DNA of 64,000 nucleotides from Riptortus pedestris (GCA_019009955.1 CM032229.1:143605501-143669500); one strand, 5' to 3'. Counted from the stretch's first letter, positions 11,905 through 26,556 are shown. A program made the numbers and translations. The notes: generated by a model from the sequence alone, not told the origin.

Positions 11905-14899
11905 CAATCCCAAACATCTCAGTAATCATTAGTCTGGACGAAAATTGAATGTTTAATGTACAGAAAAATGTAGTAAACCGCAAATACTGTTCTATATATT
12001 TTCTCTAACATAAATATTAAAGGAGCTGCTTATATATTTTAGTTTTGAGCCTTCATTAAACCTCCAGTCATGCGAAATTCATTTTAAACTCTTATATCGC
12101 TAGCCAACTTATTTCTTGCTTAGAAGACGGAGACTCAGTGAGTTAAATGTGATTTGTCACGTAGGAACGAATGATATGATTTGTCTCTAGCAATTATAAA
12201 AGGAGAGGGGAGGGGGTTAAAATGAAATTTTTAGGTTAATGATGGAATCGAACCGTCGTAACTCCTACGGCTAGAACGACAAGGAGAGGCAGTGAAACTG
12301 TGTGAGTGAGTTACGAGGCAGTTTGAGAGTTAGTCTGATATTCGTAACTTATACTCGGATCAAACTCAAATTTATGAAGGCTAGTGCAGAACAGCCAGAG
12401 GTCTAATGATCAGAATACTGTACCATGTATATACCCGGACACTCACATTATATATATTTCATTAATATATGTTTATGCTTTGCCCAGTCTTAATTTGGTA
12501 AGGAAAATTTATTTTTTCCGAACGGAATACGACGGATATCGATATTCCAATATCCGTTACATTCGGGTTGGATTGGGGTATCGATATTCATGAGATAGGG
12601 GGATCTTCGGGATTGGAATAGATGGATAGAGGCGGTGTTGATAGATCCTTCTTTTGATGTCTCTCATACAATTTCAGCAAATGGAGTGGTTTTTACTAAT
12701 AGAGGGCTCGGGGAAGAGATAGAAAAATAAAGCTGGTGATGGTAGGCTCTTGGAGGACACTGCAGCACGGAGTTTACAGAGAAAGGGCGAGGAAGACTTC
12801 CCCACTCTAGAAATAAACTATTCAAGCAGAGGAACAGGCTAAGCTGCCTAAGTTGTGTGGAAACCGAAGTTGGCGGACATTTGTTTAAAGCACATTCCTT
12901 ATTTAGACTTTTATATGTGCTCCCCTTTGTTAAACATTTACACACTCAAGTCCGCCCCCCCTCCCCCCTTCCGCACCTCTTGGCTCGTAAAGCTGTGCCC
13001 GCGCTCTTAAAATTAAAATTATTTCAACATTTTCAAGATTAACTCCGGCCTCGGGGCGTTCAAACAAGGTCTTAAGGAATGTTTGAACCTCTTTATGTAT
13101 TTATTAACTGCGGAGATTAGGGGCTTTATAGTAATTTCAGCCCGATTTTAATAACTTTCTTTTGGGCTCTCTAATGTACGAGGCCTCACGCATCGCCTAT
13201 GTTTAGCAAACTTTTTGAATTGAACATGTATGAACAAACTTTATTTTAATGACAATTCTCTGCTTTTGGATATGAAAAATTATTTTTTTTAAAAGTAAGT
13301 TGAATTCCTCTTAATGCTTTTAGTTATTTAGCTCTCTGATGAAAATAGCTTCAATCGTTTTCAATTTTCAGAACTTTTCAAGTGATCGGTTCTTCCTTAG
13401 TGAACTTCATATACCAGTGTCCCATCCAAAACTTCTAAAACTTATTTTTCCACAATCTTTTAAGTCATTTATTCGTAAATCTACGCCTACAAATGCGTCA
13501 ACGCGCTTCAAAAGTATTATATCTTTATGATTTCATTTTTTTTTCTATTAGTTTAACTATTTTATTATACATTATCTATTTTAATGTGTTCAGAGATCAT
13601 TTTTTATTTTTAAAAGCACTTCTTCCAATATTTTAAAAATAAACATTCCCAGTAAAACTGAGAAAACTAACAAAATTAGTACATCTCGACATCGGATTGT
13701 CAATCACGACAATTATAAAAAAACATTAATATTTATGGGGTACGACCAGCTCAACACTTACACTTGACTAAAATACCAACAATATTATGCTGTGAGTTTT
13801 TTAAATTCAGATCTCCTATATAAAAATTGGTTAATCTTTTAACTACTCTGCCGTTCCGACTTATTGAAAAATTACTTTGTAAATCTATTGGAAAACTCCA
13901 CAAGTATTTTAGTTCAACCACCCACACTTCTTATTCCGTTTTCTTATTAATATTGAACGTATATTTTCGATTTATTCTGGTAAAAAAAAACGAATCAGTA
14001 GACAAGCATGTTTTCTATTGTATATAAGTAATTTTTATTTATTTTAAGGCATTAATAATTCTTCTCAGACGTATCAGAACTAATATAGTGATCCCAAGGG
14101 TAGTAGTGTAATTATAATATATTGCAATTTCGTTATTTTCTTCAATTGATTTTAAGTACTAAATTCAAACAAATAAATAATATGTAATATATTAAATAAA
14201 TAATTATATACATAAAATAATATATATATTTTTGAATATTTACAAAGCGTAATCAAGTGATAACAACTTTATCATCTACATCGAACTTTTTTGAACTCTA
14301 AAACTGAACTCAATACCATATAAAAGAGTTTCACGTGTGACATAATTCCGTTTCCTTGGTGTTTTTAGGTAAAACGACCCGTGCGTCATAACTACATTAA
14401 TATGTTTGAAAATATTCATCTGGTTGGATATAAGGTGATTCACATCCTTCCGTTCTCGATACTTCGTTGTATGAACAGGTTGGAGATATTAGCAAAACTC
14501 TATACAACATTTGCACCGCATTATAAATATATTTACACTGGAAGAGTTGTCTTTGTCCATACAGGTGTTCAGTTTCCTATCGAATTAAACATTAAATCAA
14601 ATACATATATGATTCAAGGGTATTTCACTAAAAAGAAAACTTTCCTCCTAGGCGCCATTGAACTAACAAAATATTATATTTAATGGCGAGCAGGGAATTG
14701 AAAAATGTTTGGAGAAGAGTCGCATAAAACCTACAGAAAACCCTATCAATAACAAAAAAACTTACGGATAGCATGACCAATGAACTTGAAGGCAAATGAA
14801 AGCCTGCGTAAAATACTTTGAATAATTAAGAATTTAAAACCATTTAAATGTTTAAATACAGTTAAAATCTCGAAATCGTTTTAAAACATAAAGTCAGAA
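11905..14899. other. No convincing gene
   Basis: Includes a moderately GC-rich patch at 12600-13050 and chance frames. The longest ordinary frame, at 14381-14683 (first ATG at 14402, about 93 residues), starts MFENIHLVGYK. It has no domain, signal peptide or splice context that I can support. Confidence 0.4.
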
Positions 14900-15110
14900 T
14901 ATACCCGATATTATGAGTCGATTGGAAAAATGTTTCGTAGGCAAGCATCTTATTGAAAGTTTATTTTCCAACAACTTTTGTATTATATATTTTTTTGCTA
15001 ACTCTTAATACCATCCGAGATATGTGAAGTTTTTAGCTCTCAGTTTACCCACACTCCTACTCATTTCACATTAGCAATAAGCGATTGTATCAGGTAGCAA
15101 TTTAGTTCAA
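14900..15110 (-). repeat. Palindromic-ended family, internal fragment
   Basis: Diverged match to the internal part of the minus-strand copy at 44775-45360. TTATGAGTCGATTGGAAAAATG corresponds to the conserved CGATCCGAC...ATAATAACGG block, and TTTACCCACACTCCTACTCAT to AAACCCCCACTCCTACTTAT. Confidence 0.6.
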
Positions 15111-18100
15111 GCATAAATACGACGTTTTGTTGAAGGAGGCAGGGCAGTTTACAGAAGTGGCTCAAAGAAAAGAAGTTGCGCTCAATGAGTCAGAATGACA
15201 TTGAACTGTTTACATGCACTCATTAATCAATGAATTTTCAAATTGAGTCCTAGATTATCAAACTTTTTCCCCCGATTATTGAGTTAGCATTATAGATACA
15301 GATGAATTGGTATTTCATATTAAATTCCAAGTTTGAGCATTTTTAAATCACCTTGTAATTATGTCTTGTAACCAAGACACCTTTCCTTTCTTTGAGCTAA
15401 CAGTTCGGCTTTGGAATTGCCCGCATATGGTTCAACCAGTCCAGCCAATACAAAAAGTAACTCAATAGCAATAAAGAACCAGACCACGACAAATAAATTA
15501 TAAAATTAATATCCAACTATGATGATAATAAGATGCCAGAGAAGACGATGTTCAAGAGGGAAGGTATAGAAAATTAATGCGCTCGTCAATGGTCTTTGTT
15601 TGTGGAGATGCCATTATTCTTGCTGTCAGTCTGACCAACCTAAAGTATTGTCTGTTCATTTATTTACTTATATTAATGATACCAACTTATTATTTCTATA
15701 TAGCTCCCTCTCGCTCTAACTGCCCGCCACTCAATTCTTCAAACTCTGACAAATCCCTAAGAGAGTTCTTCGAATTTGTCTTCCTGTCTACCATTTTTTT
15801 TTCTTATTTAACTGCTTCGGACTGTTACTGTTATTAACCCTTTGTTAATACACTAATGGTATTTTTTTTTCAAGTTCCTTGTGTTTCTTTTTTCATGTCG
15901 AAAATTCTCACATTCATATGTTCTTTAAAGAAACATACCGTCGGGGTGGGATGAGAAAACTATGCTCAACATTTATATGTTGGAATGAAGCAAAGATATG
16001 TATATATAAATAACATGTATACACATTAATTATCCTATGTACACAAGACTTGAAATGTCAAGTTAACGCACTATTTAAGGACTTAAAACCTTAACATGAA
16101 AGACAGCATCCACACTTCTGCAAATAAATGTCTCATTGAATATATTGCTCCACGATTCGAGTATATATTATTATCGCTAGCGGCTTCACTTTTAATTAAT
16201 AATAAATTATAACGTTATTTTTTAAAGCATTGAATACAGTTTTCAATTGTCATCCATGTTTAAGCAAGTTAAACAATTGAATTTAACCACAACGCCATCA
16301 AAGGAAGTATAGCCATCTGACAAGTTGATTTTATGTAGTACGTCAAATATTTGAAACAAAATTCTTATTTGTATAACGGATGTACAATTTGTGTTCAAAG
16401 AAAACAGTTTTATCTTGTTTAAATTAGACTGCCAACTCAAGAAATTCAGGAAATTATTAATTTCCTGCTGCTTAATGAGTCAAGAATTCATATACCAGAT
16501 AGTGACATACTCTTATGTTTCAGTAGAATTTTTGTTAGTTGGATTTGATTTTAATTACGGTGTTAAAGCATTAGTATGATCTGTGTAATACTTTTAATAT
16601 ATAAACTTAATTAAGAAGAAGCGTTTATAAATAATTAAGTTTGAGTTTATATGATACGTTAAACAAATTTAAAGAAGTACTGGAAGATGATGTATACTGA
16701 TACTTGTAAGCCTTTATTTCAAATCAAGATACCTTGGACATGAAGCCCTTCTTTCCTTTTTGATATATATATATATAGATATATATCAGACCATCACATG
16801 ATCACCATATATTAGCAAATGATATAAATTGGCTAATGAAGGTTTAAAATATATAACAATGCAACTCAAACATTTTCAGTTCGTAAGTATTAAAATTAAT
16901 TAATCGCCCTTAGGATATTACAAATAACACAAGTGCCTAACTCAAAGTTGTTGCTATTTCTCTTTCACCTGCTGATGATTTTGCTCTTCAAACGAAATCC
17001 TGAGTTGCTACAGATGCAATGAGGTTCGAAAATACTTTCATGATAATAAGCGTTTAAACTTATCAACAACAACTAGAAGTTGAGGTAATTTTTATAACGA
17101 ATGTTATTGGGTTTCAGTTTTCATATATTTAAATAAGCTACTTTTAAAAGTGAATCGAATCATGTATTCTTATTAAATTTATATAATATGTGTCTGTGAG
17201 GAAATCATTCTTTATAAAAAAAACCAATGTGCTTTTCTTTTTGGTAGCACATGTTTTCTTATTTACAAGCTTATATTTACACAAGTGTAATTCTATTAAT
17301 AATATATATCGCACCATAGACAACTGTCTGAGTTTGTTCAACTGTCACGAAGCAAACAACAGTCAACAGGGCAGTGAAATAGTTTCATCACAAATAAAAA
17401 ATATATCATTGACGTAAAAAAATTCTAATTCATTCCGGGCCGATCGCCAATGTTACAAATGTTGAAGGGGATCGTCGGTAGTGAATGAACGTTTTGGTCG
17501 CTGGCTCTTGAATGACTCGAAATTAGAACCAGACTGGAGATATTTAGCCACTTATACTATAATATGAAAATCATATGGGTTGGAGTGGGGGGTCGACAAA
17601 ATATGATAAATGAATTATAGTAAATTACTAGACGAACATGATTGATTATGTATCATTTTTCAATGCGACACGTAATAGCGTACATGTTTCAAGGTTCTAA
17701 AAGTTACCTCTTATTTTACTAAACAAAATAGTATTCAGTGTAAAATTACACATGTTGTGTCCAGAATCAGATTTGATGAAGTCATACCTGCGTAATAGAA
17801 CACTCTTTCAGTAATTTATTATTATTTCAAAAGTTAATATCCAATTAATATCTAGCACAATTTCCTCACAGCCGACAACTAAAACTATAAAAGTTGTTTT
17901 TTGTTCCACAAAGTAGTGAATCTTTCGGAAATAAGTCCTTGTTTCATTGGGAAATTCGTACTTTTAGGTGTAAAAAGTTATTTTATTTAATTTTTTAAAG
18001 CAGTTTTATCGTTTTCTATGAAACGTGCAATCAAGCTAATTAGAATTATGTGGTGAATTGCCTCATGTTTCTCTTTCACTTATTTTTATTGATAAAATAA

Positions 18101-18270
18101 AAAATTTAGAGTATGTGTATACATACTGTGTTAATTGTGCTTGTCAATTTTAAAGGCATAAAATAACGTAAAAACTATTAAGGAATATTATGCAAATACA
18201 TTCTATATACCTAACATAACAAGAATATATTAATTATTTTTATATTTTTCATTTTACTTTTCCTATTTTA
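15111..18270. other. AT-rich, no gene seen
   Basis: Only short chance frames; a short (TA)n lies at 16763-16790. Confidence 0.5.
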
Positions 18271-18559
18271 AAAGTCCGTCATGCAGGGGCTGCGTAAACT
18301 AAGCAGATTTCCCACGTGAAGTTTTATAATAGAGAAATCTGCATACTAGTAACGGTAGTAGTAACGAGTCTCTAAACAAATTTCACGAGAGCAGAACAGT
18401 TAGGGAAACAGCCGAACTAGCTTTCGGAGGATACTCACGAATAGACCCGACATCAGACGATCTCATCAGGTCCGTTATCCGCACACACTTAATAAAAATG
18501 CAAATATCTCGGTTAATATTCAAGGTAGAGGAATAAATGTATATAACAATATTAATAGT

Positions 18560-18599
<40 letters not shown>

Positions 18600-18654
18600 T
18601 CGCGTCATGAGTACGACCTCAATAGCTAATTTCCCTTAAGGGAAATCTGCTAAA
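18271..18654 (+). mobile_element. Palindromic-ended non-autonomous element, short copy
   Basis: Left end AAAGTCCGTCATGCAGGGGC, then AAGCAGATTTCCC. Right end GTCATGAGTACGACC, then the 18-bp palindrome ATTTCCCTTAAGGGAAAT and CTGCTAAAA. AGCAGATTTCCC near the left end and GGGAAATCTGCT at the right end are exact reverse complements. The middle has an ATGCAAATATCTCGG block shared with other copies. The central poly-C/(TA)n region is missing, and a run of 33 T (18562-18594) stands in its place, so this is an internally deleted copy. It has no ORF. Confidence 0.8.
18562..18594. repeat. Poly-T tract inside the element
   Basis: Thirty-three T in a row, at the junction of the internal deletion. Confidence 0.92.
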
Positions 18655-20715
18655 ATGAACGTCAATTTTATAGAATGACTAAATGTTACAAATTCTTCTA
18701 AAATAATTATTACTACTGTTTATATTGTTTACCTATCTCAGGAGTATTTTTGTATACTCGAATTAAGTGTTGACTTATTTTCGAACCGACGCGTAGCTGA
18801 GGAAAATAAATTGAAATAATATGGGAGTCGTTAGAGATGGCAAGACTAGTCGTCCGTCGACAACACCTTATGAATTCAAAGGAACAAAGATTAGGCACAA
18901 TTATATTATTACCATATTCTACATGGTATAATAAGCCTCCTTGTAATTTTCGACTGAGTCATTCTTTTCAAAACAAATCCCCTAAGACCTCGCCATAGAT
19001 ATTATCTGAATATTTTTTTTTCTTTTTTCCTAACCGATAAATATTTAAATAACTTCATAAAAGTGAACCCACTCCTCTATTTTCTCCGTGATATATTATA
19101 TGGGACACGTTATTCTTGAATAAGTAAGGGCCTCATGAATTGGGGATTGTTTAAAAAAGTGGTTCCTATAAATCTGCTCGTGACGCTTTAGGCTTTGTTT
19201 CGTTTTTATTTTTAAATATGAACCATATTATATCTTATCTTTTATCCGCTACCTATATTTAAGTTTTCTATGCCACTTTATGTTTTTATAGTGTGAAACA
19301 AAATTCGCTGTTCGAAGAATGAATGTAGTAAGCGTATTTTAAAAATGCATTACAATTGCAACTTAAATAAACTGCAATATATATTTATTACCGTCACTTC
19401 TTAACTTTAAAATATTTATATTTAAAAGGAAATTGATCAAAATCTATTTAGAACGGGAGATTAAGAGGAGGGTGAAAATTTAAAAAAAAAATAACAATTT
19501 GTCTGTTTTTATTAGAGATACAGATGAGCTGAAAATGACCCCTTTTTTGTTTAATAAGATCTATAAATTGTGTTCTACAAAACTTTTGATACGGCGGATT
19601 GGGACTGAGATGTATAATACTGTCAAACGAAATAGTTTTAAAAGATTTACATGCAGCAGATGAAGAAGCATTAATGCTCGGAATTCCAATAACTGTGGAA
19701 CTAACGATACAGTATCTCCAAAAATTTTGAAAAATACTGAACCAAGGGTCAAACACAATATGGTTATCATCAAATTGTCATTTAGTAAATATCAAACCAG
19801 TAATCAGGAAACGGGGAACACCATCTAGAAGTAACCGCACCAATGAAGTGTAAAAAATATTTGTTATCCAACGAACCTTAATTGCAACTCAAAATTAACA
19901 GTAGTACATGTTTTAGCACATTGTCCTTTTTACAACAAAGAGATGTACGTACAGTCTCGGATCTTCTCTACACGAAATCCTGAAGATTGAATAAAACATT
20001 GTTCAAAAGCTAATTCATTTTGTTAAGACTGTAAACTTTTTTAATGTAATATAAAAGCTTCTTGTCTGTCAACCTCCCGCTAGAATCAAAATAATCATAA
20101 ATAAATAAAAAAAAATATTTTCTATTTATTTAATTTTGTATCAGTACAAGGAATTCATGTGTTGTCCACTTCATAGTTTTTCAGGGACCAAAATGATTTT
20201 GTGCAACCCAATAAGTGATTTAATCATAGGTTAAAACATTTCTGAACTGTTAAAACTAACTCAAAAATATTAAATAAATAAAAATATGATTTTTATATTT
20301 GTAGCTGTGACGATGGGATAAAAAAGGAATGTGAGTGAGTAATTGCTGTTAATTAAACGAGTAATGGGGCTAAATACTTGTATGAATGGTGACGTTAAGT
20401 AGTGATAGTTGTGAAATAGAATTTCTTTCTTTCTAACCCCATAAATCACAATTGAATATATCAGACACGTGTCGTTATTCACTGGCCATTTTATTTACGT
20501 CATGCCTGCTCCATTAATGCAATGCAATTTGTTGTATATTTATAAACGTTCTTTTAACCCTAATTATTCTTTCAGATACTTTCTTTTTGCTATTGTAAAT
20601 ACTAACCTGAATTATGTATCAATCAAGGTGCGAATTTTTAAGCTATTCTGGCTTTAAAAGTGTAGTAATTTTTGGCTGGAGTATCTTAGCTAGCAATTTA
20701 AAAAAAAAATTGATA
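18655..20715. other. AT-rich; one coding-like fragment
   Basis: Around 19620-19735 a plus-strand frame encodes a well-mixed peptide (VLKDLHAADEEALMLGIPIT) ending at a TGA after YLQKF; similar frames continue after the stop. It could be a decayed transposon ORF but I do not recognise it. The rest shows nothing. Confidence 0.3.
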
Positions 20716-20870
20716 AAAGGAGCTCTGTAAATTAAGTAGATTTCTAACGTTCAGAATTGAAAAAAATACACATAACTGTGATAATAGTCCAGCTAGAGGA
20801 AGGCATAACAGAAATATCACTTTAGTGATTAACATTCTCAACAAGATTGATTTATACACTTTTACAAACA
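20716..20870 (+). repeat. Palindromic-ended family, diverged left-end fragment
   Basis: GGAGCTCTGTAAATTAAG and TAGATTTCTAACG align with the family left end (GGGGCTGCGTAAACTAAG / CAGATTTCCCACG). AAGATTGATTTATACA further on matches the internal block. Old and degraded. Confidence 0.5.
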
Positions 20871-22320
20871 GGTTAATAAAAATTGAGAAATTTGTACATA
20901 TTATCTCTTCTAAAAAGCTCCACTACGCCATAAACGACCGTGATTTAAAGTTTTACATGCGACAGTTAATATAGACTATGGTGGGAAAATTCGCTAAATC
21001 GTTTATTTATTTATTTTTTGAACCATAATAATGGTGATTGTCCGAAGAGAGTTAAAAATATATATTGAAAAGTCTTGTGGAAAAAAAATAGTGAAAAAAA
21101 GTAACCATATTAAAACTAATAACAAGAACTGAAAACACTATGAAAAGGAAGAAATTACAATATTATTTTTAGGAAAAACAACAGCATGAGTGTGGGTGAA
21201 AGTGTAATTGTGAAAGTAATATTTCAAGAGTGAATGATGATTAAATGATTGCTTAATTTGTATACTCTGCTTTTCTAATAAACGATTCCATTAAAAAAGT
21301 TTGATATTATTTTACTTAAGACTTGGTGCATTACTGAAAATTAACTCCAATTTGTACATTTACGCTTAAATTTTAATTTAATATCCACAATATTAAAAAC
21401 AAATGAAATGTTGTGAATAAGATAACTAAGATAAGATATTTTCAATACATACATATTAAATATTTCAATAAACTATCAATTCTAATAAGTTGATTAGATG
21501 TAGATTTAACTATGCCTCTTTTTGGATTGATATTTTATAATCCAACCTTTTATTCCCTAACCGTTATTTTTTAATACTGATCATCATTTTAATGTATCTA
21601 TGTAATCAGTTTATTGGTGTTTTACATCTCCATTTTCTCGGTGACTTTCTGGGTGGTCAATTTGTTTATATAAAAGATGGAATAAAAGATAGAAGATTCA
21701 GTAGTGTTTGACTACTGAAGAGGTGACAGAGAGGACTCAAAACATGTTCAGGAAAAAAAAAAATTAATTCAAAGATATTTTATGGGTTTTTTCATCTATC
21801 GGTCACATGTCGACTGTATGCAAATTAACTGCAATATGTACATTTTCGCTTTAATTGTACTCTGTTATTTTTATTATTAAATATTTTTTAAGACAAAATT
21901 ATTTTTCTTTTCCACTATTGATCGGGATTACTAAGAGCATAATTTTATATTCCTTACCAATTTATTTTTCCACATCATACAACATTTGAAGCCCTAAATT
22001 TAATAATGATTAATTGTTTATGCAGATATTAAATGGCGTAAATAGTCTAAATGAGGTAAGATATATTTCATTAAATCCTAATAATTTTCACATACAAAAT
22101 TATTTATATCGTAGTATGCAAGTGCTTTGTGTTAACAGAGATGCCTTGCAGGTATAAGTGTGTATGTGTCTCATAAATACTGGGCATATCTCTTGGTTAA
22201 AGTTCAATGTTTTTCAAGCGTAAATAAGCAATAAATCCAATGAAATAAGTTCCCGCTCTTATAAAATGGTCGAATAACTTTTGTAAATGCCAGTTATAAG
22301 ATCGAAAAGCCATTCGTCAC
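20871..22320. other. AT-rich, no gene seen
   Basis: Nothing supported. Confidence 0.5.
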
Positions 22321-22329
22321 ATTAAATGT

Positions 22330-22780
22330 ACTGGGCGGGTGATTTTAATTTATACCTCGGGCTGTTGCCATTTACTGCCGCCTAAACTTGGAGGGGTTTC
22401 TAGAAATAAATGCAGATAACTGTAGTGATAACACGTTTTACGACCTGGAGCCCCGGCTGAGTCCATAAATCCAGCGTTTCTTTGTTCCAGACCTCTGGAG
22501 GCACTTATTGCAGAACAGTCGGAGCGTTACTATTGTCGTCCTTATTTAAATAGAAATGCACACTGGAAGCTCCTTCTGAACGGGGGATATAGCTTTTGAG
22601 GTCTCTAATTCGGGCTTCGGTGATTAACCTCCAAGATACACTGACTAGAAGTGAAGTATCTCTTTGTATTCAAGTCGATATTGTAACCTCACTGTACACC
22701 AATTCCGGGTAGTAATCTCCTTGACTCTAATTAACTCTATACCGGTGTTACTTATTGGGTTTATACAGAGAGTACCTGGA
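22330..22780. other. Balanced-composition island, candidate regulatory element
   Basis: About 450 bases with few long A/T runs, unlike both flanks. No coding frame crosses it. Could be a conserved non-coding element or a promoter for the small ORF at 22786, which follows directly. Confidence 0.3.
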
Positions 22781-22785
22781 ACAAG

Positions 22786-23028
22786 ATGGATTCACCATTA
22801 TTGGACTTAATACATAATTTTAGGAAAAAACCCGTTCTAGTAAAAGCGGAAAAGGATTCTTGTAAATCAGTCCAAAGAACAAATCAACATTGGTCATCTT
22901 GTCCACTAAAGATTAACCATTATGATTATGAGTTTGACTTGATATTCCAAATGATTCTAGCTCACTTACTTCTTAGTTCACTATCACCAGAAAGGCAATG
23001 CATGGTGCGCGGCTGGCGTTTATCTTGA
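22786..23028 (+). CDS. Small ORF of unknown function, doubtful
   Basis: An 80-residue frame starting MDSPLLDLIHNFRKK. The ATG lies in a good animal initiation context (A at -3, G at +4) and follows a balanced-composition island. The middle is basic and polar; a short hydrophobic stretch (ILAHLLLSSL) lies near residues 57-67. No domain is recognised and no clear splice donor or polyadenylation signal follows. A second frame (23125-23370, 81 residues) lies downstream, containing a duplicated ATTTCGATCTG motif at about 23158 and 23183. Either could be chance or transposon debris. Confidence 0.15.
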   Translation: MDSPLLDLIHNFRKKPVLVKAEKDSCKSVQRTNQHWSSCPLKINHYDYEFDLIFQMILAHLLLSSLSPERQCMVRGWRLS

Positions 23029-23379
23029 CATTTCGAGTCCACCAAACGATTCTCGAAACCTATCCCAGGAAACAATATCTCTTACGATCATTTGGACTTT
23101 AGCTTCATACCGTGATTATATAATATGATTACTTCGGGAGTCCCAGAAAGGATTACCCATTTCGATCTGAAGCTATCTCGACTATTTCGATCTGGAGCTG
23201 TGATTACTACCGGTGATTGCTTCATGAACGGATCTTTTTTGGGAAAGGTTTTATTTATAAATTTAGTAAATTTCAAAATTTTTAGTGTGCGAACCTCGAA
23301 TAGTTCAGAGGTACTGCACTGTCTCCAATATTTTTATTACCTTACCAATTGCTATGTGTTTAAGTATTAAACTATGCTG

Positions 23380-26300
23380 GTATGGGCCATCGTAAAAGGA
23401 TCATGTCAGGAATACGTTTTTTAATCATAAATTTTGGTTATCGTTGCATCTCGTTTCCTTAATGGAAAGTTGGCCAAAGTGGAGTACGACTAAAGCCACA
23501 ATGAGAAAATGATGAAGACTTGTGTAGTAAGAATTGGTTGACTATCCGACATTTGTAAATGGACTGTACTAGTATGAAGGAAGGAATGGGGAGTGTGAGC
23601 GGTGGTGGGGGGACCGTATAATTTAGACAATTAGTAAAAGCATTATATGTTTCCTAATGACACAAGTGTCCTCGGGCCCTCTGGGACCTTGGCTACATAA
23701 TTAAATACAAAAAAAAAATAATAACACAAAGTTATTATTAATGTGACTGTTGTTTATTATTGTACCTTCGGAGCCGGATTCCGGGCAATCGCATTAAAAT
23801 ACGAAGCCCATAATTATTCTAATATCATTTCTACATCTGAGCTCTTTGGGATGGATATAAAAAAGAAATGATACGAAGGGATAAAGAAGTATGGAGCGAA
23901 AAAAATGGTATTCAAACGAGAGAGGGCATCGACTCAGAGAATGGGAGATGATAACTGTGTTTAGCCTGTGTGCAACACTTAAATTGGTGCAGCTATTTCT
24001 CCGGGCCAGATTAATTACATCTCAAGATTTATATGTGAAAATATGGACTTAAAAATTTACTGCCTCAAAATCTTCCTCACCATCACCAATTATTTATTAT
24101 TGACTCGGAATAGTTTTAAAAAGTGGAAATGTTTTTCTACTGTGAGAAAGATTTTTTTAAAAAAAAGTTATTTTTTATTTCAATAAAGATTAGGGGAATG
24201 CTCAGTAGATCATACAATTTAAAAATGACCTCCTCAATGAAGATCAGGTCAGTTCTATAACAGGTCTGTTAACAAATAGTTCCACTAAATACTTAATAAT
24301 AATTTGGTGTAGATGTATTATAGAATTTTTGGTTTCGATGCTATACCTATTTTCTACAGAATTAACGTTTTAACATTATCTTCTTTGTTTTTTAGAAATA
24401 GTATTATAATCTTACATTAGTACTTATTTTTTTTTTTTTTATTTCAGGTGAGTAGAATTGATATTCATTGAATTCTCCTTTTTAAATATGGCTGTACAGT
24501 TAGTAAAAGGTAATATTTTATTCGTATTATTATTGAGTAAGTAAAAGAACATTTTTACTTTTTTTGATTTGACAATTTTGTTTTTGCAATTATTTTATTA
24601 TTAGTAATAATTGTTGCCGCTTCCCAAGTGTGAATTATTTATTAACGTTCACTTTATGCTACGATAGCTAACCGGGAAGAATTATTTACAAGATTGTCAC
24701 TCTTTTCTCGCCAGTGGTTCTAGGGATTTAATTATTAAAAAAATAAATAGATAAATAAATAAATAGATCCAAATCGATGACTTTATAAAGGGTACCCATA
24801 TATAATATTGTTTTGGGGGTTTTAAACAACTACATATATCGAATTATATTATCTCATTCTGACATGTAATAATATCCATCACATCTTCTTTAAAATCCTT
24901 AAAATGAAGTTATTTGAAACTTAAGAAAAAAATTGGTCAGTACCTTAATGTTTTTTTTTTTAAGAAAATGAACATATTATGCTCAACGTCTCCTAAAACC
25001 AAGAAAGTGATAGCTATAGGTTAGTAAGTAGATGAAAAATGGAAGTAGAGTTATATTAAAATTAAATTATATCTGCTGGTATCTGCTTTAATTTCTTTCT
25101 TGAGGTTCTGAATTATAAATAGAAATAAAGAAACATAAATAGTAGTATTGGAAATGTTAATTTCTAATAACTGCTCGAGGTTTTAATTAAAAAAGTACTT
25201 ACTGCACATAATATTAGCAATTCCAACATTCCATAATTTATTTTGATTAGAAATGAAATCAATTCCTCCGTGTCAATTAGAAATGTTAAATTCAACAAGA
25301 TTTAATAACAAATAATAAATAATAATACTGAAAGGTCTTCAAATATCCGGATTGTCTAGAACGAGTTAGCGTCATTACCACATTAAACGGGTTCCTACCG
25401 ATGGAAGTAAGAAACGAAGATAGCATCTATCAGTTAAAACCAGTAGCAGTCCGCCCGGCCTTATATAAAGGGAGAAAAAAATATGAAAATAAAACAATAA
25501 ATAAAAAAAGAAAAGAAATTATAAAATAAAAGAGCCCAAGATAAGCATCACTAAATATAAATGGGCCACAAAGAAATGCCTTCTTAATAATCACGCTTTC
25601 CGCGAATCATAATCATAAAAGGTAGACTAGGTTAAGCTGAGCACCTCTTAATGTGTATAATACAAACGATAATAACTCGGAAACATTCGGTCTTTGTCGA
25701 CCAGTTATTGGAGACTCAAAATATTTCGGGCTTACGGGCTATTATTTAGGATTTTAAAGGGTGTAATTTATATTTGGGGCCCCATTCGGACATTTCTTAT
25801 AGTGGCGGCCGAAGAGGCGATTAAAGTATTTCGAAACTATTTCTATCTTAAAATCTAAACTCGTTTGTATTAAAATAGTGCGCTTAAAATCTGTTTTAAA
25901 CCTATCACAGTTATTAATTTAATTGGGTTCAAAACACCAAAAGCCCAATGATAAGATTATAAATATTTAAATGAACCTCTTTTATAGGACTTGCGTAATA
26001 TATGTAAAACATTACCTCTATACATATATTCAATGTATATTATAGCTTTTAAAATTGTACACATTCTTGAATAAAATACTCTTGGAGTCCCAGAACATAA
26101 TTTCCTAGATACTCTATTCAGTACTAGGGCTTTCTTTAAAAATTAAAAAAAATTGTTGTTATAAAAGCAGTCAAAATAAAAAAAATTATTATACCAAAAT
26201 TAATATTTATTGCTCAAATATATATATGTCTATTCCCTTAAAAACAATAATAATTGTTTCTCATTAGATGTTAGTTGTCTCAGACATTATTTCTATTCAT

Positions 26301-26556
26301 CACTGACTAATTAAAAATGGTGTTGACTTGGCATGAGGTTTTTTTTTTACAACTTAACTGCATTATATCAATATCAGAAACCAATCTAAAAAGTAGTTGT
26401 GATTGTATTACTCAGAGTGTAGCTGAGGTTCTTTTCAGTGCCACCGACTTTTCGAAAATGACGAATAGAATGATCTTAAATTTTTTTGGTTCTTTTGTTC
26501 AAAACTCCATTCGAGTTACTTTTCAGTCCGAGGCCCGGGAGCACAGGAGACATAAG
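23380..26556. other. Desert with two balanced islands
   Basis: Islands at 23580-23960 and 25340-25860 have balanced composition. The second contains TATATAAA at 25462-25469 and homeodomain-type motifs (AATCATAATCATAAAA). The rest is AT-rich. The 95-residue frame at 26317-26604 runs into the transposable element that follows and is not credible. Confidence 0.4.

Noticed and set aside
12236..12320. GGTTCGATTCC on the minus strand, suggesting a tRNA
   Set aside because: The only A-box-like word (TAGCCGTAGGAG) is about 10 bases away, far too close, and the stems do not pair.
12664..13042. Overlapping frames of 61-93 codons near 12.7-13.0 kb
   Set aside because: Both strands are open at once, the peptides match nothing known, and acceptor-like signals alone are too weak.
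14381..14683. A 100-codon frame without repeats
   Set aside because: It starts at GTG; from the first ATG it has about 93 codons. No domain, no splice or polyadenylation context, and length is within chance for an AT-rich 64-kb window.
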